Shown here one piece after another: positions 22,918-31,967 of a stretch of DNA of 36,554 nt (the first letter of the stretch is position 1; every line of letters begins with the position of its first letter). The stretch is taken from the NCBI GenBank assembly GCA_021789555.1, contig JAJYJK010000021.1, forward strand, positions 1 through 36,554, in the 5' to 3' direction. The DNA comes from Nitrospirota bacterium (GTDB lineage: Bacteria; Nitrospirota; Thermodesulfovibrionia; Thermodesulfovibrionales; JdFR-88). Below the pieces are notes generated by a model. The model was not told where the DNA came from and did no database searches. It saw only the letters and a program-made list of their open reading frames with translations. The translations under genes and the position numbers were made by a program.

Positions 22918-24924
22918 CTAAAGAGGCCCCGCTAAGGCCGCATTTCCGCCCGGCCTTTCCTTGCCGTTTTGAGGGCCGTTTTTGGGGCCGTTTTGGGGCG
23001 TGGCCTCTTTTTTGAAATTGGGCACAATCTTTTGGATTTCTGAAAAGACCCCCTCCACGTCGTCCCGCGAGACCAGTTCCCCGAGCATGGCCAGATGGCG
23101 TCGCATGGCCTCGCGGCTCGGCACGTGGGCAGGCACGGCGGTCGTCAGCCTCTCGTGGGGCGAGGCCTGCATCATCTCGGTCTCATCAAAGAGCTCTTCA
23201 AAGAGTTTCTCTCCCGGCCTTAAGCCCGTGAACTCTATTTTTACGTCCTTATGCGGGGCGAAGCCGGAGAGTTTTATGAGGTTTTCCGCGAGGTCGAGGA
23301 TCCTTATCTGACGGCCCATGTCAAGCACGAATATCTCTCCTCCCCTTCCGCGGGCGGCGGCGACCAGCACCAGGTGCACGGCCTCGTCCGTCAGCATGAA
23401 AAACCGCTTTACCTCCGGATGAGTGACGGTGAGCGGCCCCCCCCGCCTTAGTTGCTCCCTGAATATGGGCACCACGCTGCCGCTGCTGCCAAGCACGTTG
23501 CCGAAACGCACCGTCGTGGACTTCATTCCGGAGGCGCGGCCCGTCGCCATCGCCAGGAATTCGGCGACTCTCTTTGTCGCACCCATCATGTTTGCGGGGT
23601 TCACCGCCTTGTCCGTAGAGATCATCACGAAACTTCCTGCGCCGTGGCGGCACGCGGCCTTGATGAGGCTGTCCGTGCCGAAGATGTTGTTTTTCACCGC
23701 CTCCAGCGGGTTATTTTCCATCAGGGGCACATGCTTGTGGGCGGCCGCGTGGAAGACTATATGCGGGGCATGGGCCGAAAACAGGCGCTCCAGCGCGGCC
23801 TCATCCAGCATGTCCCCAACGATGCTCACCACCTTCGTCCCGCCTCCCCCATTTTCCCCGTCCCGCCTTTGGAGGCCATCATGGTCACGGAGGCCATCAT
23901 GGTCCTTTGCGGCCAGCTCACAGCCGATGGCGAAGAGGCCGTTTTCGCACCGGTCGAAGAGGAGGAGTTTTGAGGGCCCGTACGCGATGATCTGCCTCGA
24001 AAGCTCCGAGCCTATGGACCCCCCGGCCCCGGTGACGAGGACCGCCTTGCCCCTTATATAATCGCCGACCGCCTTCATATCGGCGCTGACCGGCTTGCGC
24101 TGCAGGAGGTCTTCCAGCCGGAGCGGCTTTATCTGAGTGACGGATATCCTTCCGCCGAGTATGTCGCCAAGCCCGGGGAGCGTCTTTATCGGGATGTCAT
24201 GCGGCTTGCATAGCTCATATATCCCGCTGACCGCCCCGCGGCCCGCCGAGGGCATGGCAATCAGTATCTCATGCGGCCGGTGCGCCTTTATGACCGAGGC
24301 AAGGGACTCTCTGGCGCCGAAGATCGGCCGGCCGTGTATCACGAGCCCGGTCTTGTGTTTGTCGTCGTCTATAAACCCGATGGGATCATACCCGTACTCC
24401 GGGTTGTTGAGCATGTCCCTTGCGATCATCTCCCCGGCGTCTCCCGCTCCGATGACGAGTATCTTCCGGCGGCCCGATTCCCGCGCCGTTTTCGCGGCCG
24501 CCTCCGGCCTGCGCTGCCTGTATATCCTTATGAGCAGCGCGCCTGCGCTGCCCACCATGACCAGCAGCAGCCAGTCAAGCACATATATGGAGAGGGGATA
24601 GCCGGCGTCGCCTATCGCGTATCTCACCATGGCGATGAAGACGGCGCTGCCGAGGGCGGCCGAGCCCGCAAGGCGCATGAGGCCTTCCACGCTGAAATAC
24701 CGCCAGAAATCCCGGTGTAGTCCCATCAGGGCGAAAAAGACCAGGCGTATGGCGAGAAGAAAGGGCAGATAGAAAAACATCCGCTCCAGATCGGCCGCGG
24801 GTATAGCCATGTCGAACCGCAGAAAAAAGGCGAGATAATTGGCAAGGGCCGCCTCCCCCAGGTGGACAAGGGTGAGGGCGGCGCGCCTGTAGTCCGCAAT
24901 GAAGGCCTTCAACTCTCGTTTCAT
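22918..24924 (-). CDS. UDP-GlcNAc 4,6-dehydratase, membrane form (WbpM/PglF type)
   Basis: 668 residues from the ATG at 24924, which overlaps the upstream stop in ATGA; the longer frame lies in another gene. Four N-terminal transmembrane helices are followed by a CoA-binding-like Rossmann unit (VIGAGDAGEMIARDM) and a catalytic SDR domain with VTGAGGSIGSELSRQI. The STDKAVNPANMMGATKR motif has Met where Tyr is usual, the SMK triad known in WbpM. It makes UDP-4-keto-6-deoxy-HexNAc for bacillosamine or QuiNAc-type sugars. Odd features are a DHDGLR repeat in a variable loop and an NGPKNGPQNG tail. It is last in the polysaccharide operon. Confidence 0.94.
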   Translation of the reverse strand: MKRELKAFIADYRRAALTLVHLGEAALANYLAFFLRFDMAIPAADLERMFFYLPFLLAIRLVFFALMGLHRDFWRYFSVEGLMRLAGSAALGSAVFIAMVRYAIGDAGYPLSIYVLDWLLLVMVGSAGALLIRIYRQRRPEAAAKTARESGRRKILVIGAGDAGEMIARDMLNNPEYGYDPIGFIDDDKHKTGLVIHGRPIFGARESLASVIKAHRPHEILIAMPSAGRGAVSGIYELCKPHDIPIKTLPGLGDILGGRISVTQIKPLRLEDLLQRKPVSADMKAVGDYIRGKAVLVTGAGGSIGSELSRQIIAYGPSKLLLFDRCENGLFAIGCELAAKDHDGLRDHDGLQRRDGENGGGGTKVVSIVGDMLDEAALERLFSAHAPHIVFHAAAHKHVPLMENNPLEAVKNNIFGTDSLIKAACRHGAGSFVMISTDKAVNPANMMGATKRVAEFLAMATGRASGMKSTTVRFGNVLGSSGSVVPIFREQLRRGGPLTVTHPEVKRFFMLTDEAVHLVLVAAARGRGGEIFVLDMGRQIRILDLAENLIKLSGFAPHKDVKIEFTGLRPGEKLFEELFDETEMMQASPHERLTTAVPAHVPSREAMRRHLAMLGELVSRDDVEGVFSEIQKIVPNFKKEATPQNGPKNGPQNGKERPGGNAALAGPL
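23871..23904. repeat. 16-bp direct repeat, period 18, inside the WbpM-like gene
   Basis: Two identical 16-bp copies at 23871-23886 and 23889-23904 encode a duplicated DHDGL segment in frame, in a Gly-rich loop of the catalytic domain. It looks like a recent slippage or duplication event. Confidence 0.85.
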
Positions 24925-25517
24925 GCCCTGCCTCCTCCCTTGATGCGAAGGAGCGTGCGAACGATGATGCCCACGTCTGCCGTCAGCCGGGGGGCCGCGG
25001 CGTAGCTGGCCGCAAGCCTTATCTTTTCGGGCAGCACATGCCTTATGTAGTCCTCCTCCGCATCCGGCGATGAGGCCAGGATGCATTCCTCATCGCTGTA
25101 CCGGATGGACGCCGGGTCCGTAATCCCCGGCCTTACCTTCAGGAGCCGCTCGTAATCCTCCCTGAAGAGCCCGACGTATTTTTCGACCTCGGGGCGGGGG
25201 CCCACAAAGCTCATCTCGCCCTTGAGGACGTTTATCAACTGCGGCAGCTCGTCAATCTTGGACCTCCGCAAGATCCTCCCCGCCCTTGTGACCCTCTTGT
25301 CGCCGCGGGCGGTCAAGGACGGGCCGGAATTACCCGTATACATGCTCCTGAATTTATAGATACTGAACCTCCTGAAATCCCGGCCCACCCTCTCCTGCCT
25401 GAAAAAGACCGGCCCCGGGCTGTCGAGTTTTATCAAGAGACCGATTACGGGAAAAAAAGGCAGCAGCGCGGCAAGCCCGGCGATGGAGAGGGCGATATCG
25501 AAGAGTCTCTTTGCCAC
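24921..25517 (-). CDS. Initiating phosphoglycosyl transferase (PglC/WcaJ catalytic-domain type)
   Basis: 198 residues from a GTG. It is the small monotopic form: an N-terminal membrane helix ([29 protein letters not shown]), [18 protein letters not shown], the catalytic Asp-Glu in [24 protein letters not shown], and a C-terminal PGIT region. The family transfers a sugar 1-phosphate from UDP-sugar to undecaprenyl phosphate, starting glycan assembly. Placed with a PglF/WbpM-type dehydratase, it may use a bacillosamine- or QuiNAc-type sugar. Confidence 0.94.
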   Translation of the reverse strand: MAKRLFDIALSIAGLAALLPFFPVIGLLIKLDSPGPVFFRQERVGRDFRRFSIYKFRSMYTGNSGPSLTARGDKRVTRAGRILRRSKIDELPQLINVLKGEMSFVGPRPEVEKYVGLFREDYERLLKVRPGITDPASIRYSDEECILASSPDAEEDYIRHVLPEKIRLAASYAAAPRLTADVGIIVRTLLRIKGGGRA

Positions 25518-25534
25518 TGAGGCCTACCCCTTCT

Positions 25535-26257
25535 TTATAACGCCGATGTAGTGGGTATTGAATATCTTCGCCTGTTCAAGAAGATAACAGAGCAGACTGG
25601 AATGGGGGCTATCGCCCTTGCAAGCGGCGGCGCAAGGATGACGCGCCTCATGCGAATTTCAAGACCCCGGAAGATATCACGGAGTTCCCGCATCTTTATC
25701 CCCCGGACATCGGCATTTTTCGGGTTGTCCATATGGAAGTCGCACCAGAGGATGACGCCGCCGCGTTTCAGGACCCGTTCCATCTCGCCCGCAAGATTTC
25801 TCTTCATTTCCATGTCAAGTATGGATGTGAATACGGTGATGCACAAGATGATGTCAAATGCCCCGCCCCTGAAAGGCAATCGCTCGGCGTTGCAGCACCT
25901 GAAGTCGATATTCGGCGACAGCCTCCTGGCTTCGTCAATTTTCCAGGGGAGGAGGTCCACGCCGAAGCAATTTTCAGGCCTTGCGCCATACCTTAAAAAA
26001 TCCCTTAAAACGCTCCCATCGCCGCAGCCGACCTCGAGGATTTTTTCCCCGGAGATATCTCTCATGTCCTCCGAGCAGAGCGTCTTCAGTATCTCCTTTT
26101 CCCGCTGCTGATACATAAAAAGAGCGGCCGGTCTGAAAAAAGAATAAATGGTGTCCTTCCCGTCCGAATCCCTGCGGTCATAGACCCGCTTTATCCTTTC
26201 GGCCTCTTCCGCCGTCGCCATTTCCCGCATATCCCCGGCCGCCGAAGGTCTGCTCAT
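25535..26257 (-). CDS. Class I SAM-dependent methyltransferase
   Basis: 240 residues with motif [10 protein letters not shown], a following acidic [14 protein letters not shown], the CNAERLPF segment and [13 protein letters not shown]. This is the Methyltransf_11/25 fold. The start overlaps the aminotransferase stop in ATGA. Within this operon a role in methylating a sugar or the chain end of the polysaccharide is likely but unproven. Confidence 0.88.
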   Translation of the reverse strand: MSRPSAAGDMREMATAEEAERIKRVYDRRDSDGKDTIYSFFRPAALFMYQQREKEILKTLCSEDMRDISGEKILEVGCGDGSVLRDFLRYGARPENCFGVDLLPWKIDEARRLSPNIDFRCCNAERLPFRGGAFDIILCITVFTSILDMEMKRNLAGEMERVLKRGGVILWCDFHMDNPKNADVRGIKMRELRDIFRGLEIRMRRVILAPPLARAIAPIPVCSVIFLNRRRYSIPTTSAL

Positions 26258-27594
26258 CCGAGGAGAATGTCCCTGACCGCCCTGATCACCATTTCCTGGT
26301 CGTCCCCGGACATCCTGGTGTAGATGGGCAGGCTCACGGCTTTTTCATAAACGCGAAGCGTCTGCGGGAAATCCTCCGGCCTGAGGCCGTACTTGCTCCT
26401 CCAGTAAGGCTGTATGTGCAGGGGGATGAAATGGACGCTGCAGCCAACTCCCTTTTGGGCCATGAGGTCTATGAAGGTGTCGCGCGATATCTTTGCTCCG
26501 CACAGACGGATCACATAGAGGTGCCATGAGTGGATATCCGCGCCCTTCGCCCTCGGCGGCAGGATGACGGGGAGCCCGCTAAAAGCCTCGTCGTAACGCT
26601 CCGCCATCTCTGAGCGGCGCCGCTGGAAGGCCCATGCCTTCTTGAGCTGATGGATGCCGATTGACGCCGCCACGTCCGTCATGTTGTATTTGAAGCCCGG
26701 GGCGACCACTTCATATTTCCAGGAAGGTTTGTGTCCCAGGGAGGGCGTCCGGTATCTTTCGAAGACATCGCTCGATATACCGTGCAGCCGCATGAGACGG
26801 CACCGGTTTGCCATCCTGCGCCGCCTTGTAACGATCATGCCGCCCTCGCTCGTGGTTATGGTCTTTGTCGCATAGAAACTGAAGACGGCGGCATCGCTGT
26901 CAAGAGAGCCGACAAGGCCGCCCTTGTACGAGGCCGGCAGCGCGTGGGCGGCGTCCTCGATCACCTTGAGGTCGTGCCGCATGGCGATATCGAGGATGGC
27001 ATCCATGTCGCAGGGCAGCCCGCCGAAATGCACCGGGATTATCGCCTTCACCGTATTTTTTCCACCCTGACGCCTAAGTGCCAGGCACTGCTCGATGCGG
27101 GCAGGGTCGATATTCAGGGTGTCCGGGTCGATGTCCACGAATATGGGGTCGGCCCCCAGATAACGGACCACCTCCGCCGTGGCGGTGAAGGTGTGGGGGG
27201 TTGTGATAACCGAGTCCCCCGGGCCTATCCCCGCCGCCTCCAGGGCGAGGTGAAGACCCGAGGTCGCCGAGTTGACCGCGATCGCCTCGACGCCCCCCGC
27301 GCCCTGGGCCATCATCCCCTCCGGCGTCTCATCAACGCCAATAAGACTGACATCGGGCGGGACAAAAACGTCCCCGATGAAGGCCGCAAAATCCCGCTCG
27401 AAGCGCCTCGTCCTTGGCCCCGTCGTTATCCACCCGGAGCGCATCGCCTCGACCACCTCCGCTATCTCCTCCTCTCCTATATCGGGCAGGGCAAATGGCA
27501 GAAACCGGACGCCCTTATCACCGGTACCCTTGCCTGAGGGGACTGGCCCCTTGGGGGCTGGTCCCCTATTTGCGCCAAACGGTGCGGTTGACAT
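26254..27594 (-). CDS. DegT/DnrJ/EryC1 sugar aminotransferase with unusual insertion
   Basis: 446 residues, longer than the usual 370-390. PLP-enzyme features are [42 protein letters not shown], the [13 protein letters not shown] block and the catalytic Lys in [13 protein letters not shown]. Two oddities are a Gly/Pro-rich N-terminal extension of about 30 residues and an insertion of about 28 residues ([18 protein letters not shown]...) between the N-terminal helix and the SATSG loop. The probable role is amination of a 4-keto sugar nucleotide, such as the WbpM/PglF product. It overlaps the wecB-like end by 29 nt. Confidence 0.9.
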   Translation of the reverse strand: MSTAPFGANRGPAPKGPVPSGKGTGDKGVRFLPFALPDIGEEEIAEVVEAMRSGWITTGPRTRRFERDFAAFIGDVFVPPDVSLIGVDETPEGMMAQGAGGVEAIAVNSATSGLHLALEAAGIGPGDSVITTPHTFTATAEVVRYLGADPIFVDIDPDTLNIDPARIEQCLALRRQGGKNTVKAIIPVHFGGLPCDMDAILDIAMRHDLKVIEDAAHALPASYKGGLVGSLDSDAAVFSFYATKTITTSEGGMIVTRRRRMANRCRLMRLHGISSDVFERYRTPSLGHKPSWKYEVVAPGFKYNMTDVAASIGIHQLKKAWAFQRRRSEMAERYDEAFSGLPVILPPRAKGADIHSWHLYVIRLCGAKISRDTFIDLMAQKGVGCSVHFIPLHIQPYWRSKYGLRPEDFPQTLRVYEKAVSLPIYTRMSGDDQEMVIRAVRDILLG

Positions 27595-28696
27595 AGTCCG
27601 TATAGCTCATGATTATCCTCACCACTTTTTTCGATACGTTGCCGGTATCGTAATCCCCGACTATCCTGAAATCCCGTCTGCCGTTTTTAAACTGCGCCGT
27701 GACGATATCTATCGACTCCAGCACCCGGCGGGATGAAAGTCCGCACATTATGAGGACGCCCTCGTCCATCCCCTCCGGCCGCTCGTGGGCCTCTCGTATC
27801 ATGACCGCCGGGAACTTGAGTATCGCGGACTCCTCCGTGATGGTCCCGCTGTCGGAGACGACGCAGAAGGCGGACATCTGGAGTTTCACGTAATCCAGGA
27901 ACCCCAGGGGCTTCATAAACCTTATGCCGCGCTCCAGGGGATCCTGCCTTTTTTGCCCGACTTCCTCCAGCCTCTTTCTCGTCCTTGGGTGCGTGGAGAC
28001 TATCACGGGCCACTTGTATTTGCGCGCGATGCAGTTCAGGGTCTCAAGCAGGTTGCCGAAATTGACATCCGAATCGATATTCTCCTCGCGGTGCGCGCTC
28101 ACCACAAAAAATTTGCCCGGTTCGAGCCGCAGCCGCTCAAGGACGTCCGAGCCCTGTATGCGCGGCATGTAATATTCGAGTATCTCTTTCATCGGGGAGC
28201 CGGACTTGATGACGGTCTCCGGCCTGAAACCCTCCGAGATGAGGTACCTCCTTGCGTGCTCCGTCAGCGTAAGGTTTATGTCGCTTAGGTGGTCCACGAT
28301 CTTCCTGTTTAATTCCTCAGGCACGCGCTGGTCGAAACACCGGTTGCCGGCCTCCATGTGGAATATGGGAATCTTCCTCCTTTTTGCCGCGATGACGGCC
28401 AGGCAGCTGTTGGTGTCCCCGTAGAAGAGCACCGCGTCTGGTCTCTCCTTCTCCATCACCTTGTCGGACCTGGCTATCACCGCGCCGATGGTATCGGCGA
28501 CGCTTTCTGCCGCAGCCTCCAGAAAATAATCCGGCTTCCTCACCCCGAGGTCCTGGAAAAATATCTCATTGAGCTCATAATCGTAATTCTGCCCGGTGTG
28601 CACGAGGACGTGCCGGACGTGCTTCTCCAACTCGTACATGGTCCTGCTCAGCTTGATTATCTCGGGCCTGGTGCCCACAATGGTCATTACCTTCAT
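27566..28696 (-). CDS. UDP-N-acetylglucosamine 2-epimerase family (WecB / CapG / WbvD type)
   Basis: 376 residues from the ATG at 28696, which overlaps the aminotransferase stop in ATGA; an upstream open frame is only a shadow of that gene. Motifs are [68 protein letters not shown] and DSGTITEES. The order with a CapE-like and an RmlD-like gene matches the known three-enzyme pathways to UDP-L-FucNAc (CapEFG/WbjBCD) or UDP-L-QuiNAc (WbvBRD), in which this enzyme does the last C2 epimerisation. Confidence 0.93.
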   Translation of the reverse strand: MKVMTIVGTRPEIIKLSRTMYELEKHVRHVLVHTGQNYDYELNEIFFQDLGVRKPDYFLEAAAESVADTIGAVIARSDKVMEKERPDAVLFYGDTNSCLAVIAAKRRKIPIFHMEAGNRCFDQRVPEELNRKIVDHLSDINLTLTEHARRYLISEGFRPETVIKSGSPMKEILEYYMPRIQGSDVLERLRLEPGKFFVVSAHREENIDSDVNFGNLLETLNCIARKYKWPVIVSTHPRTRKRLEEVGQKRQDPLERGIRFMKPLGFLDYVKLQMSAFCVVSDSGTITEESAILKFPAVMIREAHERPEGMDEGVLIMCGLSSRRVLESIDIVTAQFKNGRRDFRIVGDYDTGNVSKKVVRIIMSYTDYVNRTVWRK

Positions 28697-29835
28697 GCCA
28701 GCTTTTCGGCCTCCATCACCGCCTGGGAGACAAAGCGGATTTGCTCTTCGGCCAGCCCTATCCAGGTAGGCAGGCAGATTCCGCGATGGTAGGCCAGGTT
28801 GGAGTTTTCGAAGTCCCCGTCCCGGCATCCCAAATGCCTGTAACAGGGCTGCCTGTGGAGCGGATAGAAGAGGCTCCTGGGCTCTATCCCTTTCCGGGCC
28901 ATGTACGCCATGGTCTTTTCCGCGTCCCTGACGAATATCACCACCCTGAAGGGTATGTACGCGTAATCGGTCCTGGGTTCGAGGAACTCCACGCTGTCTT
29001 TGAGCCATCTGCGGTAGGCGTCGTATATCATCCGTTTTTCCCTTATGATGGTGGGCAGCTTGTCGAGCTGGGAGAGCCCGAGCGCCGCCTGAATGTCCGT
29101 TATCCTGAAGTTGTAGCCTATCTCGGGATGAATGAACGTGCCGCTTTTTTTCCTGCCCTGGTTCCTCAGATACTGCATCCGCTCGAAGAGCCGGGGGTCC
29201 CCGGTCACGACAAAGCCGCCTTCGCCCGTGGTGATCGTCTTGTCCGCGTAAAAGGAGAACACCCCTGCGCGCCCGAAGGTGCCCAGGTGCCGCATCTTGC
29301 TGCTGACCCCCAGCGCCTGCGCGGCGTCCTCGACCAGGTATATGCCGTGTTTCCGGCAGAACTCCGCAACCTCTTCGGTGTTGCTGTTTGCGGTCCCGTA
29401 CAGATGGGCCAGTACGAGGGCCTTCGTTTTTTTGGACGGCCGGACCTTGTTCAAATCTATAGTGAGGTCCTTGTAGGAGAGCACGTCGGCGAAGACGGGG
29501 CGGGCCCCGGTCATCTCAACCGCATTGGCCGAGGCGATGAAGGTGACGTTCTGCACTATGACCTCGTCTGCCGGCCCGATGCCCAGGGCCCTCAGCGCCA
29601 GGTACAGGCCGGTGGTCCCGCTCGTCGCAAACGCGCCGTATCTCGCCCCGATCAGATCCAGGAGCCTCATTTCGAACTGGAGCGCATACGGCCCCTCCGC
29701 GATGTGGTGGTTTTCAAACACCCCGGAGAGGTTCGCGTAATCGGTCTTGTCCACAAAAGACCTGAACTGCGGGATCACCCCGCTCGGGTGCGCGGCCGTC
29801 TTCTCCGCGCTATTCATAGATGGCTTGGCTTGCAT
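28693..29835 (-). CDS. DegT/DnrJ/EryC1 sugar aminotransferase
   Basis: 380 residues. The ATG at 29835 is preceded by AGGAGG with 4-nt spacing; ATG 29817 has none. PLP-binding features are FATSGTTGLYLALRALGIGPADEVIVQNVTFIASAN, EDAAQALG and the catalytic Lys in FYADKTITTGEGG, with a YNFRITDIQAALGL C-terminal block. It is a normal-length VioA/PglE-like enzyme, distinct from the second copy in the operon. It lies between the RmlD-like and WecB-like genes, overlapping the first by 26 nt and the second by 4 nt. Confidence 0.93.
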   Translation of the reverse strand: MQAKPSMNSAEKTAAHPSGVIPQFRSFVDKTDYANLSGVFENHHIAEGPYALQFEMRLLDLIGARYGAFATSGTTGLYLALRALGIGPADEVIVQNVTFIASANAVEMTGARPVFADVLSYKDLTIDLNKVRPSKKTKALVLAHLYGTANSNTEEVAEFCRKHGIYLVEDAAQALGVSSKMRHLGTFGRAGVFSFYADKTITTGEGGFVVTGDPRLFERMQYLRNQGRKKSGTFIHPEIGYNFRITDIQAALGLSQLDKLPTIIREKRMIYDAYRRWLKDSVEFLEPRTDYAYIPFRVVIFVRDAEKTMAYMARKGIEPRSLFYPLHRQPCYRHLGCRDGDFENSNLAYHRGICLPTWIGLAEEQIRFVSQAVMEAEKLA

Positions 29836-30769
29836 GGCGCCTCCTGACTGCCTGATAAAAAACGTCCTCCTCGGCCAGTTCCTCCATCATCCGGCCCCAC
29901 GGGGGGACCTCGATTCCGGTGGCCTCCCTGAACCGGCTTCCTATAAGGGTCCGCGCGCAGAAGAAATCATCATCGGGGACGATCTCCACGTCCAGCCCGA
30001 AGGCGTCCCTCGCCAGGCAGAGCAGGTCGTATTTTGAAATGACCTCCCCCGAGAGGTGATAAAGGCCCGAGAGGCGCGGATGATACTCTATGAGGTCCCC
30101 TACTACCCTGCTTAAAAAAACAGTCGACACGCCGGTATAGAGCGCCCTCCGGAAACCCTTTATCGTTTGGCCTTCCTGCGCCAGGAACCACTCCAGAAGC
30201 TCGGTAAAACCGGTGATCTCCCTGCCGATAAACGACGTGCGAAGGGTAAGACAGTTTTCCTCCTTCAGTTCCCCCAGGTACTTGCTCTGCCCGTAGATGT
30301 CCCTTGCGGTGGGCGGGCTTTCCTCCCGGTAATAGCCCCCCTGCGAGACTGGCCCCCCGTGGACCGGGCTACCGCTGAAGACGCAGTCCGTGCTGAACTG
30401 AAAGACCCTTGCGCCCCTGTCACTCGCCCACTCCGCCAGCCTGTGCGGCAAGAATGAATTCAGCACCAGGCTGGGTATCGTATTTCCCGAATCCGTCTTT
30501 CTCTTTGTGATGCCGTCGCAGTTCAGTATGACGTCCGGCCTTATCTCTGCCAGTATGTCGTAGAGCATGCGAAAATCCGTTACGTCCACGCCGTCCATCA
30601 CCCGGTCGCCCTCGTCCGGATTGTACGGGCCGGTCCCGTAGAGGCCCGTCCATTCAAGTTGGCCTTTTTTCCCGTGGATGATCGCGTGGACGTCCGGGAA
30701 CCTTCTGCCCAGGTCCAGCCAGAGCCTGTGGCCTATCATCCCCGTGCCTCCGATTATAAGTATCCTCAA
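29810..30769 (-). CDS. RmlD/WbvR-type sugar nucleotide reductase (SDR)
   Basis: 319 residues from a TTG at 30769 with a GGGGG-rich ribosome-binding site. It has a Rossmann GGTGMIG, NCDGITK, FSTDCVFSG and the catalytic YGQSK. LTLRTSFIGREITG, the YHLSGEVISKYDLL block and a C-terminal IPDDDF-like EIVPDDDFF match my memory of the RmlD-like reductases placed between CapE/WbvB and WecB homologues. It lacks the cupin domain of CapF/WbjC. It would reduce UDP-4-keto-L-sugar to UDP-L-RhaNAc-type product, which the 2-epimerase converts. Confidence 0.9.
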   Translation of the reverse strand: MRILIIGGTGMIGHRLWLDLGRRFPDVHAIIHGKKGQLEWTGLYGTGPYNPDEGDRVMDGVDVTDFRMLYDILAEIRPDVILNCDGITKRKTDSGNTIPSLVLNSFLPHRLAEWASDRGARVFQFSTDCVFSGSPVHGGPVSQGGYYREESPPTARDIYGQSKYLGELKEENCLTLRTSFIGREITGFTELLEWFLAQEGQTIKGFRRALYTGVSTVFLSRVVGDLIEYHPRLSGLYHLSGEVISKYDLLCLARDAFGLDVEIVPDDDFFCARTLIGSRFREATGIEVPPWGRMMEELAEEDVFYQAVRRRHASQAIYE

Positions 30770-30842
30770 ATTACGCCCCCTTTCACTATGGATTTTTGGA
30801 TTTCAATTGAATTGCCCCTGGCAAGCTGCCGGGCATTCCAAG

Positions 30843-31967
30843 TTAAATCCCCCTTTGGCGCCAGTCCGTCTTATACGGGTCGGGGCGTGCCGAAAGGGGC
30901 GTTATCTTCAGGGCGCCCTTCGCGCCGTGCAGGATATTAGCAGCGGCGCGCCTGCCCATCTCCTCCATCTCCTTCCTGATCTCCGGCAGGCCCAGCAGCA
31001 GTCCCTCCACGCCCCCGACGTCGAGCCTTTGCGTGCTGTGGGACGTGTAGTCTTCAATGTGGGAGCCCCCCGGGTCGCCCTCGGTGAAATATTTGCTGTA
31101 ATTCAAGTCCCTGTTGTCCATCTGTATCCTGTAATATTCGCCCAGGTCGTCGGACCTCCGTAATTCCTCCTTTGTAAGCAGGGTCTCGTAAATCTTTTCC
31201 CCGTGCCTGATGCCGATGACCCTTGTCTGGCAGTCGGAGGCGAAGAGGTTTTTCAGCGCGGTGGTGAGGTCCATTACCGTGCAGGCCGGGGCCTTCCTGA
31301 CGAAGATGTCGCCCTGCCGGCAGCGCCCGAACGCATACAGGACAAGGTCTATCGCGTTTTCCAGTGAGAGCATGAACCTGGTCATCGAGGGCTCGGTCAC
31401 GGTAAGCGGCTTTTTTTCCTTTATCTGCTTCACAAACAGCGGGATGGCCGAGCCGCGCGAGTACATCACGTTGCCGTAGCGCACGCAGCATACCATGGTG
31501 CCGCCGGGCCCGGCCGAGCGCGCGGCCGCCTGCGCCACCTTTTCCATGAGCGCCTTCGTCATCCCCATCGCGTTTATCGGGTAGACGGCCTTGTCCGTGC
31601 TGAGGCACACCACCCTGGAGACCCTCTGCCTTATCGCGGCCTCAAGTACGTTGGAGCTGCCGATAACGTTGGTCAGGACGGCCTGCATCGGAAAGAACTC
31701 GCAGGAAGGGACCTGCTTCAGGGCGGCGGCATGAAACACGAGGTCCACGTTTTTCATTGCAGCCTCTACGCTGTCCCTGTTTCTGACATCCCCGATATAG
31801 AATTTCACCTTCGGGTCTCCAAGCTCGTTTCTCATCAGTTCCTGTTTCAGCTCATCCCTGCTAAAGACCCTGATCTCCCTGCAATCAAAATCGCAGAGCC
31901 TCCTTAATACCGCGTTGCCGAATGACCCTGTGCCGCCGGTTATCAGTATCGTCTTGTCCCTGAACAT
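30843..31967 (-). CDS. UDP-GlcNAc 4,6-dehydratase/5-epimerase (CapE/WbjB/WbvB type)
   Basis: 374 residues, a cytoplasmic extended SDR. Motifs are LITGGTGSFGNAV, FSRDELKQ, AALKQVPSCE and STDKAVYPINAMGMTK with Met in place of the catalytic Tyr, as in this family, then RYGNVMYSRGS and RHGEKIYE. It inverts C5 while dehydrating UDP-GlcNAc, the first step of L-sugar synthesis. The last 30 residues (NILHGAKGALKITPLSARPD) go beyond the usual end. A 73-nt spacer separates it from the reductase, the longest gap in this part of the operon. Confidence 0.93.
   Translation of the reverse strand: MFRDKTILITGGTGSFGNAVLRRLCDFDCREIRVFSRDELKQELMRNELGDPKVKFYIGDVRNRDSVEAAMKNVDLVFHAAALKQVPSCEFFPMQAVLTNVIGSSNVLEAAIRQRVSRVVCLSTDKAVYPINAMGMTKALMEKVAQAAARSAGPGGTMVCCVRYGNVMYSRGSAIPLFVKQIKEKKPLTVTEPSMTRFMLSLENAIDLVLYAFGRCRQGDIFVRKAPACTVMDLTTALKNLFASDCQTRVIGIRHGEKIYETLLTKEELRRSDDLGEYYRIQMDNRDLNYSKYFTEGDPGGSHIEDYTSHSTQRLDVGGVEGLLLGLPEIRKEMEEMGRRAAANILHGAKGALKITPLSARPDPYKTDWRQRGI

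Noticed and set aside
27566-29008. Long 480-residue version of the WecB-type epimerase
   Set aside because: The first 104 residues lie inside the aminotransferase gene in another frame; the epimerase begins at [12 protein letters not shown].
28741-29847. 368-residue rightward open frame opposite the DegT aminotransferase
   Set aside because: Antisense shadow caused by GC-rich codon bias; no domain, Pro/Gly/Arg-rich.
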